DNA from: Erysipelotrichaceae bacterium
GTDB taxonomy: Bacteria; Bacillota_I; Bacilli_A; Erysipelotrichales; Erysipelotrichaceae
DNA length: 64,000 bases
Assembly: GCA_017515475.1 (NCBI GenBank)
Contig: JAFWFS010000013.1
Coordinates: 1 to 64,000, forward strand
Direction of reading: 5' to 3'
The notes under the pieces: model-generated
Told to the model about the DNA's origin: nothing
What the model saw: the letters and a program-made list of their open reading frames with translations, nothing else
The model's database searches: none
Position numbers and translations under genes: made by a program
In this document: positions 7,421 through 15,325 of the stretch, piece after piece
Position numbering within the stretch: position 1 is the stretch's first letter
How the letters are laid out: each line of letters begins with the position of its first letter

Positions 7421-8474
7421 AGTAGCGTTCTCCGCTTTCTTCGTTAAAAACAAAGACTCCCCTGTCACGGAAAGAAACAGAAACAAGATCTTTTTCCTGC
7501 GGTGCGCTGTCGTTGTCTACATAGGCGCGCAGACGTCCGTCTCCCGCTTTCAATACACATAAAGTATCCTTGCCGGAAACATATGTTTCTTCGACCTCCA
7601 TCACTGTCTTGCCGTTTTTCTTTTCAACGATGACACTCTCCGGGCGGGAAGCAAACACGACTCTTGAACCATCTTCGATCTGATATCTGCCGATCGGAAT
7701 CGCGTTTTCATAAGCATCCGGTCTGAAGTTTCCTTTTTCATAGATACCGTGCAGCTGGTTGATGGTAGGATTGCCGATAAAGTCGGCGACAAAAAGATTC
7801 GCCGGATCGTTATAGAGATTTCTCGTTTTGGCAAACTGCTGTTTCACGCCCAGTTTCATCAGCATGATGTAGTCGGAAATGGAAGTCGCTTCTTCCTGGT
7901 CGTGCGTAACAAAGACGGTCGTAACGCCGCTTTCACGCTGTATTCTGCGGATCTCTTCTCTCATTTCCACCCGCAGCTTGGCATCCAGGTTGGAGAGAGG
8001 TTCATCCAGAAGCAGGAGTTTCGGCTGTTTCACCAGAGCCCGGGCAATGGCGACACGCTGCTGCTGACCCCCCGACAGTTCTTTCGGCAAACGGTCAAGA
8101 TAGTCGTCGATATGAACCATCCTGGCATACTCTTTGGCTTTTTCGATGCGTTCGGCCTTCGGTACTCTCTTGATCTTTAATGGAAAGCAGATATTCTCCA
8201 GAACACTCATGTGCGGATATAGCGCATAGTTCTGGAAAACCAGACCGACTTCTCTCTTGTCCGGAGAAAGCATTGTGACATCCCGATCATCAAAGTAGAT
8301 CTTTCCCTCGGTAACCGGCATGATGCCGCTGAGCATATTCAGCATCGTAGACTTGCCGCAGCCTGAAGGCCCCAGTAAAGCGATCAGCTTTCCTGACTCG
8401 AACGTCGCATTGACCTTGTTTACCGCAATGACATCGTCAAAACGCTTTACCAGATCCTCAATTCTTACTTCCAT
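7413..8474 (-). CDS. ABC transporter ATPase (UgpC/MalK/MsmX family)
   Basis: 353 residues: Walker A GPSGCGKST near 34-42, signature LSGGQQQR near 133, Walker B LLLLDEPLSNLD, switch His in FVTHDQEEA, then a C-terminal TOBE-type regulatory region (about 240-345). It energises the two permeases that follow. Many Gram-positives share one MsmX-type ATPase among CUT1 systems, so a dedicated ATPase inside the cluster is notable. The start overlaps the end of the phosphodiesterase gene by 17 bases. Confidence 0.92.
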   Translation of the reverse strand: MEVRIEDLVKRFDDVIAVNKVNATFESGKLIALLGPSGCGKSTMLNMLSGIMPVTEGKIYFDDRDVTMLSPDKREVGLVFQNYALYPHMSVLENICFPLKIKRVPKAERIEKAKEYARMVHIDDYLDRLPKELSGGQQQRVAIARALVKQPKLLLLDEPLSNLDAKLRVEMREEIRRIQRESGVTTVFVTHDQEEATSISDYIMLMKLGVKQQFAKTRNLYNDPANLFVADFIGNPTINQLHGIYEKGNFRPDAYENAIPIGRYQIEDGSRVVFASRPESVIVEKKNGKTVMEVEETYVSGKDTLCVLKAGDGRLRAYVDNDSAPQEKDLVSVSFRDRGVFVFNEESGERYYE

Positions 8475-9765
8475 ACAGCATTTCCTCCATGATCTCTCCG
8501 TCTGTATCCTTCATCTCCAGGCCGATCATCTTTGCCATTGTAACGGCTTCATCGACCATGGATCTTCTTTCATATACGATACCCTGTCTGACATCCGGAC
8601 CTGCCGCAATGAACAGCGTGTTTTCTTCTCTTTCCGGACAGCTTCCGTGAGTTGCCTTTCCTAAGACGTGGTCTCCCGGTTCTACCGATGCCCAGATTTC
8701 CGTAGCATTCAGTTTGTCTGAGAAACTGATTGGGTTGACGCTCTCGATCACGAAGTCGTACGGTCCTGCCAGATGATATCTCTCTTTCATTTCTTTTTTG
8801 TCAAGAACATATGCCAGTCTGATTTTCGGATCTTCCTTCAGCTTTTCCAGATAGGCTCTGACTTCGGCTTCCGCTTCCTTGTCGTCAGGATCCTTCAGTT
8901 CAATGAAGCAGCTCAGCGCACCGGTATGGGCGTAGCACTTGCAGTCGACGAGATTGTGGTTTTCGTCTGTCTTCAGCAATCCGTCTCTTTCAAACAGACG
9001 GTTGATATTCAGGATATCCGTAATATTTGTCTGACCGTGGTCTCCCATGATCACGAAGTTCGTATCGTCAAAATCGCCGTAACGGCGTACGGATTCAAGA
9101 ATAACTCCGAACTCCTCATCGTGTTTCTTCAGCTGTATCTTTGTATGCGGGTCATAAACACCGTAAACGTGGCGGACGGTATCCAAATCGCACATCTTCA
9201 CCAGCATTACGTCAGGCTGGCCGAAATCCCTGATCAGATCGGGAGCGACCGACATGGTCATCAGATCCAGACTGCTGTCAGGACCTTTCTGATATCTGCC
9301 GTATTTCCAGAAATAAGCATCTAAAAGATTCTGCGTCGCATTGCCATTGGCAAGATAATCTTCCGGATGATCGCCGTCATAATGATAAGGAACGATCATC
9401 GGCCAGTTGTAGGTATAGTCTGCACCTGCAGATACAGGCCAGGCAATCGATGCGGTAGTCATGCCTGCTTCTCTTGCGTAGTCCAGCAGTGTCGGAACCT
9501 TGACTTCTTTCTTCATTCCAAACCACACATCTCCGCGTTTGCATCCGCGTTCATAATTTTCGTTGTTGTGTATGCCATGTCGGTCCACATAACAGGATGT
9601 CAGAATGGATGTATGGCAGCAGTAGGTCAAAGCCGGATGTACCGGAAGCAGATGCCTGACATAGGATCCCCGGTCAATGACGGAACTGAAATTCGGAAGA
9701 CTGCGCATGTATTCCAGATCGCTGGAACAGAGTGCATCGATCATAAAAACCATTAGCTTGCTCAT
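8458..9765 (-). CDS. cytosolic type I phosphodiesterase/nucleotide pyrophosphatase (alkaline-phosphatase superfamily)
   Basis: 435-residue two-metal hydrolase of the NPP/alkaline phosphatase superfamily. Visible metal and nucleophile positions: D10 (VFMIDAL), nucleophile Thr47 in PALTYCCH, DLDTVRH (193-199), GDHG (241-244), and a late HGSCP. NPP members split phosphodiester or pyrophosphate bonds. No signal peptide or membrane anchor, so the substrate must be cytosolic, which makes it a partner of the ABC importer encoded next to it. First gene after the terminator that follows the binding-protein gene. It could instead be a monoesterase or a phosphonate-type hydrolase. Confidence 0.85.
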   Translation of the reverse strand: MSKLMVFMIDALCSSDLEYMRSLPNFSSVIDRGSYVRHLLPVHPALTYCCHTSILTSCYVDRHGIHNNENYERGCKRGDVWFGMKKEVKVPTLLDYAREAGMTTASIAWPVSAGADYTYNWPMIVPYHYDGDHPEDYLANGNATQNLLDAYFWKYGRYQKGPDSSLDLMTMSVAPDLIRDFGQPDVMLVKMCDLDTVRHVYGVYDPHTKIQLKKHDEEFGVILESVRRYGDFDDTNFVIMGDHGQTNITDILNINRLFERDGLLKTDENHNLVDCKCYAHTGALSCFIELKDPDDKEAEAEVRAYLEKLKEDPKIRLAYVLDKKEMKERYHLAGPYDFVIESVNPISFSDKLNATEIWASVEPGDHVLGKATHGSCPEREENTLFIAAGPDVRQGIVYERRSMVDEAVTMAKMIGLEMKDTDGEIMEEMLYGSKN

Positions 9766-9804
9766 ATTCGTTCTCCTTTAGAACTGTTTATTTCTAAAAA
9801 TAAA

Positions 9805-9833
9805 GGGAGAACCGTCATGAAAACGGTTCTCCC
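9805..9833 (-). terminator. intercistronic terminator between binding protein and phosphodiesterase genes
   Basis: Eleven-bp perfect stem GGGAGAACCGT / ACGGTTCTCCC with a 7-base loop, U-rich on the minus strand (TTTATTTTT). Partial termination here would give more binding protein than transporter, the usual stoichiometry for ABC importers. Confidence 0.8.
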
Positions 9834-9848
9834 AAAAATTATATCTAA

Positions 9849-11150
9849 TTACTGTTCAAGAGCAGCCTGTGCTTCTTTAAAGAATGTTTCGGTCGCTTCT
9901 TTTACCAGTGTAGCTACATCTTTGCCGCTGTCATCAGCAAAGCTTGCATCGACAGCCTTGCCGAAAGCATCTCTTACACCGTCAGCACCGGCAACCGATG
10001 GAACCCAGTTGATGCAGTCTGCCGTTTCAACCAGAGCAGCCGTAACGATGTTGTTCTTGATCTCTTCCTGGAATGTAGCCGTAGCGATGGAAGACTTCGT
10101 GCATGGAGAAGCACCGAATTCGATTGCCCACTTGGCAAGTACTTCATCGCTCAGACAGTACTTCAGGAACAGATAGCTGGCAAGATTCTCTTCCTGTGTC
10201 TTGTCAAAGACAACCAGACCGCCGCCCCAGGCAGGAGCGAACTTTTCCGGACCTGATTGCGGAATCAGAGATACGCCAACTTCAAAATCGGCATAAGGCA
10301 GAACATAGCCTGAACCTGCGCTTGAACCGATATAGCTGGCGACATTGCCCTGCGTGAACGGTCCTGAATGGTAGTAATCAGCACCTGCCAGACGGAAGTA
10401 GCCTTCCTTCAGACCGGTCAGATACCATTCCAAAGCTTCCGTAAACTTGTCTTCATCGACCGCTACCGTATGATCTTCTGCATTGATGAACTTGCTTCCA
10501 AGCTGAACGACACGGTCGATCATCGTATCGGTTTCAGAGTCGGAACCCCATCCCGGAATGCCTTTTTCTTCATAGATGGTCTTTGATACTTCTGCGAGTT
10601 CTTCCCAGGTCTTAGGTGCTTCCAGACCGAGCTCATTGAAGATGTCCTTGTTGTAATAAAGAACTTCTGAAGTGATGATGACCGGGAATACATAGACGGA
10701 ATCCTCGCCCCACTGGGTGATCTCTTCGTAAACCTTACCGACAAGGTTCTCCTTGAAATCAGGAATGCCGACAGTCTCGTTGCTGATGTATGGAGTCAGA
10801 TTGACCAGAAGGTCTTCCTCAATGTAGGCAGCAGCCGAGCTTGGATAACGGTTGGTGATGTTCGGGCCTGTTCCGTTACGTACAGCAAGCAGAAGGTTGC
10901 TGTCATAGTCCTGGTATGCCTGCGGTTCATAGACGACAGTGACCTTGTCCTGAGATGCGTTGAATGAGTCTACCATCTCCTGGAAAGCTTCCTGCTGGTG
11001 ATAAGTATAAGTGTTCCAGACGGTGATCGTAACAGGTTCACTCAGTTCTGTCAGAAGCTTATCGCCTTCTTCCTGACCTGATTCTTTGCTGCAGGAAGCA
11101 GCGCCAAACAGCATCATGGCAATCATAAACAAAGTGAAAATCTTTTTCAT
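9849..11150 (-). CDS. CUT1-type extracellular solute-binding lipoprotein
   Basis: 433-residue lipoprotein of the UgpB/MalE family; captures the substrate outside the membrane for the permeases downstream. Start at 11150 gives a short lipoprotein signal, MKKIFTLFMIAMMLFGAASC, with lipidated Cys20 followed by a Ser/Glu linker. GGGAGGAG sits about 12 bases upstream, slightly far. Family features: VTITVWNTY near residue 40, then YNKDIFNELGLEAPKTWEEL near 165-185. It has its own strong promoter and a leader with a terminator-like hairpin, and a terminator behind it. Confidence 0.9.
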   Translation of the reverse strand: MKKIFTLFMIAMMLFGAASCSKESGQEEGDKLLTELSEPVTITVWNTYTYHQQEAFQEMVDSFNASQDKVTVVYEPQAYQDYDSNLLLAVRNGTGPNITNRYPSSAAAYIEEDLLVNLTPYISNETVGIPDFKENLVGKVYEEITQWGEDSVYVFPVIITSEVLYYNKDIFNELGLEAPKTWEELAEVSKTIYEEKGIPGWGSDSETDTMIDRVVQLGSKFINAEDHTVAVDEDKFTEALEWYLTGLKEGYFRLAGADYYHSGPFTQGNVASYIGSSAGSGYVLPYADFEVGVSLIPQSGPEKFAPAWGGGLVVFDKTQEENLASYLFLKYCLSDEVLAKWAIEFGASPCTKSSIATATFQEEIKNNIVTAALVETADCINWVPSVAGADGVRDAFGKAVDASFADDSGKDVATLVKEATETFFKEAQAALEQ

Positions 11151-11205
11151 TTTATGGATACTCTCCTCCCTTTTTCCCTTTGCTAAAAGCATGCGATTCA
11201 TCTCC

Positions 11206-11240
11206 AATAAAAAAGACGAGGCGCAAAAACACCTTGTCTT
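11206..11240 (-). terminator. terminator-like hairpin in the leader of the binding-protein gene
   Basis: Minus strand: AAGACAAGGTG, 6-base loop, CGCCTCGTCTT (11-bp stem, one A-C mismatch and one wobble), then TTTTTTATT. It lies downstream of a good promoter and about 55 bases before the start codon, so it may act as an attenuator. Confidence 0.6.
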
Positions 11241-11299
11241 AATTTAGGACCTGATTCTTATGTAAAGATCAAAAATCCGCATTGCTTTCATTTGAATAT

Positions 11300-11328
11300 A
11301 TTATAATACGCCATACACAACGTTTCAA
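11300..11328 (-). promoter_or_regulatory. promoter of the binding-protein/ABC cluster
   Basis: Minus strand -35 TTGAAA (11323-11328), 17-base spacer, -10 TATAAT (11300-11305). Start of RNA expected near 11293, giving a leader of about 140 bases. Confidence 0.75.
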
Positions 11329-11534
11329 TTCATCCCATTTTATTCTTTCTTAGGCGAAAAACCTGAATTCATGCCGTATGTCGCATACATAAACCTGTAC
11401 ATGGTATTTAGGAAATACTCCGTTGATAACAGTCTGGAGGAACGGACACATCGATTCTTGCTGAGAAAAAACGGAATTGATAGAATTGATTGTAGAGATA
11501 CGATCGCAGTTACGGTCAATTGGCAAAGAAGAAT
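11329..11534. other. region between divergent ABC cluster and ROK gene
   Basis: Holds no recognised gene. A 57-codon open frame runs on the plus strand from ATG 11371 to 11544, overlapping the ROK start in another frame. It has no ribosome site and no family likeness, so it is doubtful. I could not pick a confident promoter for the ROK gene. Confidence 0.3.
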
Positions 11535-12437
11535 ATGGGATTGAAACTACTGGCTTTTGATGTAGGCGGCACGGAAATCAAGTACGGTATCGTGAAAAAC
11601 GCCTTAACCATTACAGACAAGGGATTTGTTCCTTCACCGAAGGACAGTTTCGACAGTTTTGCGAATATGATCGACAGCATCTATCAGCAGTACAAAGACA
11701 AGGTGGATGGAATCGCCATGTCTTTGCCCGGCTTCATCGACGTGAAGAACGGGCGGTGTAACGGAGGCGGTTCATTAAGATATAACAACGGTCTTTTTAT
11801 CGGTCCGCTTCTGGAAGAAAAATGCGGATGCAGAGTCGTTCTGGAAAACGACGGCAAGGCGGCAGCTCTGGCCGAATACCGTTATGGCGCTTTACAGGGA
11901 TGCGGTAACGCTGCCGTATTCGTGATCGGCACAGGTGTCGGAGGCGGCCTGATCATTAACGGGCAGATCGTCAGAGGCCGTCATTCCACTTCCGGAGAAT
12001 TCAGTTTTCTTGTTTCGGACTCCAGGGAATTCTATGATTATGCAAACATGCTCGGAAACAACTGTTCCACCACTTTTCTGCTGAATACGTATCAAAGAAG
12101 AACCGGGTCATCTAAACCGATCGACGGACTGGAATTCTTTGCCAGAATGTCTGAAGATCCGATCGCTCAGGAAACGCTGAATGAACTGTGTGAGAATATC
12201 GCCAAGCAGATCTATAACCTCTACTGGCTTCTGGATCTGGAGAAGATCGCCATCGGAGGAGGAATCAGCAAACAGCCGATCGTAACGGAAAAGATCAAAG
12301 AGAAATTCAAGGAAGTCGTAGAAAAATCATTTACCGGTCAGAGCCACTTTCAAGTGGAAATCGAAATCGTTCCTTGCAGATTCGGCAATGATGCAAATCT
12401 GATCGGTTCCTATATCAACTACTTGGAAAACCGCTAA
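11535..12437 (+). CDS. ROK-family sugar kinase (no zinc-finger motif)
   Basis: 300-residue ROK kinase: phosphate-binding loop AFDVGGTEIKYG near the N-terminus, catalytic END in VVLENDGKAAALAEY, second loop VIGTGVGGGLIINGQIVRG, third GGGISKQP near 245. The zinc motif CxCGxxGC typical of glucokinases and NagC-type ROK proteins is absent after SGEFSF, as in some beta-glucoside kinase-like members. Start: ATG at 11535 is preferred to an in-frame TTG at 11520; neither has a strong ribosome site. Followed 17 bases later by the methyltransferase gene. Substrate cannot be told from sequence. Confidence 0.88.
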   Translation: MGLKLLAFDVGGTEIKYGIVKNALTITDKGFVPSPKDSFDSFANMIDSIYQQYKDKVDGIAMSLPGFIDVKNGRCNGGGSLRYNNGLFIGPLLEEKCGCRVVLENDGKAAALAEYRYGALQGCGNAAVFVIGTGVGGGLIINGQIVRGRHSTSGEFSFLVSDSREFYDYANMLGNNCSTTFLLNTYQRRTGSSKPIDGLEFFARMSEDPIAQETLNELCENIAKQIYNLYWLLDLEKIAIGGGISKQPIVTEKIKEKFKEVVEKSFTGQSHFQVEIEIVPCRFGNDANLIGSYINYLENR

Positions 12438-12454
12438 GAAAGGACTGATATGAC

Positions 12455-13102
12455 ATGGCATTAAAAACCAACTATGAGAAATGGTATGAAACGGAAGATT
12501 ACTTCTGGGGAACGGAACCTGCACAGCTGTGCTACGAACTGGTAAAGCTTGTTCCGCCCGGCAAGGGAGTGAAGGTTCTGGACATCGGCTGCGGTGAAGG
12601 CAAGGATGCTGTCTTCATGGCAAAGCAGGGCTATGAAGTCTATGCGTTCGATATCACAACAAACGGCATCAGCAAGACCAGAAAAATGGCAAAAGAAAAC
12701 AATGTCGAGATCAACGCTTTCGTTGCCGATATCAACGATTTCCGAATTAATGAAGAATTCGACATCATCTACTCTACCGGAACGATACAGTATCTGGAAG
12801 ACGATAAGATCGACGGATTCTTTGAAAAAGTCAAGAACATGACCAGGCCTGGAGGCGTCAACTGGTTCAATGTTTTCGTCGACAAGCCGTTTATTCCTCT
12901 GCCTCCCGATTGGGATGAAGGCGAAAAGATGTGGCGTACCGGAAAGCTGTTTTCCTACTATCCGGACTGGAAGTTTGAAAGAGTCGATGAAACGATCTTT
13001 GTATGTCATTCTTCCGGTGTACCGCATGTTCACTGCATGGATGTGCTGGTAGCCAGAAAATATCCGAAGGAAATCATCACGGTTGAGGATCTAAACGAAT
13101 AA
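12455..13102 (+). CDS. TehB-like SAM-dependent methyltransferase
   Basis: 215-residue class I methyltransferase. SAM-binding motif I VLDIGCGEGKDAVFMAKQGY (40-59), acidic motif II VYAFDIT, then FDIIYSTGTIQYL and RPGGVNWFNVF. The pattern follows TehB, linked to tellurite or selenite methylation in enterobacteria, but TehB-like enzymes are common and the true substrate is unknown. AAGGA lies about 10 bases before the ATG. Likely co-transcribed with the ROK kinase. Ends in a strong terminator. Confidence 0.82.
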   Translation: MALKTNYEKWYETEDYFWGTEPAQLCYELVKLVPPGKGVKVLDIGCGEGKDAVFMAKQGYEVYAFDITTNGISKTRKMAKENNVEINAFVADINDFRINEEFDIIYSTGTIQYLEDDKIDGFFEKVKNMTRPGGVNWFNVFVDKPFIPLPPDWDEGEKMWRTGKLFSYYPDWKFERVDETIFVCHSSGVPHVHCMDVLVARKYPKEIITVEDLNE

Positions 13103-13131
13103 AAAAACCTGTTTCACACAGGCGGAAAGCG

Positions 13132-13163
13132 AAACCGGGTATGGCAGTATCCGGTTTTTATTT
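13132..13163 (+). terminator. terminator of the ROK/methyltransferase unit
   Basis: AAACCGGGTA, 6-base loop, TATCCGGTTT, TTATTT. Overlaps the stop codon of the convergent protease gene. Confidence 0.85.
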
Positions 13164-14081
13164 CAGGAACAGGAACAGCAACGATGCCCCGATCATCAAA
13201 AGCATGCTCAGGATCACTGTCGGACACGTATAGAACACGATATTCGTCGTCTTGTTTGAACGCAGTTTCTGGATCTGCACCCTTTCGTATTTTCCGGTAA
13301 GGATCAGATAGACCGAGATCATAAATACCGCAGCCAGACCATAGGCCATATACTGGGTGACAGGTGCCGGGATCACGCACAAGGCATAGATCAGACCGTT
13401 AAACAGAATATGGATGATGATGGTAGGACGAATGCTCTTGTAGCGCAGAGAAGTCTTGCCAAGAACGTAGCCCATCGCAAAAGCCGGGATGTACTCCGAA
13501 AAATTGGTATGTGCCAGAGCAAACAGAATGGCACTGGCATAAAGTCCGAATACTTTTCCGTACTTTCCCAGGACATTCAGCAGTACACCTCTGAAGGCGT
13601 ATTCTTCCATGATCGGCGTAACGATCACCAGCATGAACACATAGAGATAGTTGTCCAGATAGGCATCGTCATAGCTGAAACCGATACTGGAAATCAGTTT
13701 TCCTTCCTGAGAAAAATAAACGAATATTCTGTTGGATACATAAGTCAGAGCGATGCAGATGGTAAAAAAAACGATCGTCTGAACAAACAGATCGGTAAAT
13801 GATGTGGTGATTCTGCGGTTGATTTTTCGAAACGGAAGCCTGAAATAAAGGCGCATCAGAAGAAATGGAATCAGCGTTCCGAATAGAATGATAATGAAGT
13901 ATATACCGAAATACATCAGTCTGTCGTACAGGATAGGAGAGTTGCTGTATTGCATGTACATATGGAAGAAAAAAGGAAGAATCAGTACAAAAAGCGTATA
14001 CAGAATCAGGAAAAGACCTATGGCAGAAAAGTTTTTTCTTGCATATCTGATGCTGACAACATGTTCCTTTTTTGTGCTCAT
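13158..14081 (-). CDS. CPBP-family (CAAX-like) intramembrane metalloprotease
   Basis: 307-residue membrane protein with about eight hydrophobic segments. The CPBP signature is complete: EEYAFRG (E159, E160, R164), H191 in FALAHTNFSEYIPAF, and a third motif with H224 (IIIHILFNGL). Family members include prenyl-protein proteases and bacteriocin self-immunity proteins; no bacteriocin gene is nearby, so a general role is more likely. Stands alone on the minus strand between convergent and divergent neighbours. Confidence 0.9.
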   Translation of the reverse strand: MSTKKEHVVSIRYARKNFSAIGLFLILYTLFVLILPFFFHMYMQYSNSPILYDRLMYFGIYFIIILFGTLIPFLLMRLYFRLPFRKINRRITTSFTDLFVQTIVFFTICIALTYVSNRIFVYFSQEGKLISSIGFSYDDAYLDNYLYVFMLVIVTPIMEEYAFRGVLLNVLGKYGKVFGLYASAILFALAHTNFSEYIPAFAMGYVLGKTSLRYKSIRPTIIIHILFNGLIYALCVIPAPVTQYMAYGLAAVFMISVYLILTGKYERVQIQKLRSNKTTNIVFYTCPTVILSMLLMIGASLLFLFLK

Positions 14082-14170
14082 ACTTAAGATTATAGCTTTT
14101 TCATCTTCATTAGTAAAATTCAGATGAAGTTCACATTCATATCTTATATTGGATTACGGAGGTGATAGAA

Positions 14171-15271
14171 ATGAAACTGAATTTTAAAGCGATCATTATC
14201 GTATTTCTGGTTGCGCTGCTGGGTTCAGGGTTAGGTACATTCGGAGTTCTGTCCTTCTACAACAGCAGCATGGAAAGCAATAAAGGACACAGCGATGTCG
14301 TCCTGAATGAAGTAGCATATACCAGTATTGAAAAAGGAGACTATACCAAGGCGATCGAAAAAGCCTACAATACGGTCGTAGAGATCAACTGTACGGTGAA
14401 AAGCACGACATCGGATTTCTTCTTCTTCGGAGGTGGGACAACGGAATCGACATCCGCCGGTTCAGGAGTTATATTCTCGGCTGACGGATACATCGTTACC
14501 AATGAACACGTCATCAGAAATCTGACCAGCGAAGATTCGATCAAGGTGAAACTGTTCAATGGCGAGACTTGCGGAGCCAAGGTGATCGGCTACGACACAA
14601 GGACCGATCTTGCCGTTCTGAAGATTGAAGAAAACGATCTTCCTTATGCATCGTTTGCGGATTCATCCCAGCTGCTTCTGGGTGAAGATGTCATTGCGAT
14701 CGGCAATCCATTGGGTTCGGGCATATCCTGCTCCAACGGCATCGTTTCTGCCTTGGAGAAAGAGATCTATGTCAACAATGTCTATATGACCGTCATTCAG
14801 ACCAATGCGGCCGTCAATGCGGGCAACTCGGGCGGCGGACTGTTCGACATCAACGGCAATGTGATCGGCATCGTCAATGCGAAGAATACTTCTACGATGA
14901 CGACAAGCGTCGAAGGAATGAACTATGCGATTCCTTCCAATACGGTTATGCGTATCGTTTCAGATCTGATTGAAAACGGCTACGTCAAAGACAGGGCAGC
15001 TCTTGGAGTCAGAGTTTATACCTACTCTTCTTTCTATCAGACGGATGGAATCATCGTTTCTGAAGTCATTCCTGGGGGAAGCGCAGAAGAAGCGGGAATA
15101 CAGGAAAACGACGTGATTACGGCAATCGACGGTGAAAAAATATCCGGTTATGCCGACCTGTCCAAGGCCTTGGATTCCAAGAGTATCGGTGAAAGAGTCA
15201 TCGTAAGCATTACCAGAGATGATCAGAAACTGGAAATTCCGGTCATCCTGCAGTCTGCTGAAAACAACTGA
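14171..15271 (+). CDS. HtrA/DegP-type membrane-anchored serine protease
   Basis: 366 residues: one N-terminal membrane segment (about 7-30), trypsin-like protease domain (about 60-255) with catalytic His113 (TNEHVIRN), Asp146 (RTDLAVL) and Ser220 (GNSGGG), then a single PDZ domain (about 270-355). Acts outside the membrane in protein quality control. Start at 14171 follows a GGAGGTG site; an in-frame GTG at 14162 lies inside that site. A Ser/Thr-rich loop with FFFFGGG occupies the LA-loop position. No two-component genes beside it, unlike some HtrA loci. Confidence 0.93.
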   Translation: MKLNFKAIIIVFLVALLGSGLGTFGVLSFYNSSMESNKGHSDVVLNEVAYTSIEKGDYTKAIEKAYNTVVEINCTVKSTTSDFFFFGGGTTESTSAGSGVIFSADGYIVTNEHVIRNLTSEDSIKVKLFNGETCGAKVIGYDTRTDLAVLKIEENDLPYASFADSSQLLLGEDVIAIGNPLGSGISCSNGIVSALEKEIYVNNVYMTVIQTNAAVNAGNSGGGLFDINGNVIGIVNAKNTSTMTTSVEGMNYAIPSNTVMRIVSDLIENGYVKDRAALGVRVYTYSSFYQTDGIIVSEVIPGGSAEEAGIQENDVITAIDGEKISGYADLSKALDSKSIGERVIVSITRDDQKLEIPVILQSAENN

Positions 15272-15274
15272 TAA

Positions 15275-15306
15275 AAAAAGGAAGTTCGATCATGGACTTC
15301 CTTTTT
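15275..15306 (+). terminator. htrA terminator
   Basis: Thirteen-bp stem AAAAAGGAAGTTC / GGACTTCCTTTTT with a GATCAT loop, directly after the stop. Confidence 0.92.
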
Positions 15307-15325
15307 ATTATGCTTTGATTCAGAA

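Noticed and set aside
11371-11544. 57-codon plus-strand ORF before the ROK kinase gene
   Set aside because: No ribosome site, overlaps the ROK start, no family likeness.
13410-13802. 130-codon plus-strand frame inside the CPBP protease gene
   Set aside because: Mirror of a real coding frame; the membrane protease motifs on the other strand are complete.
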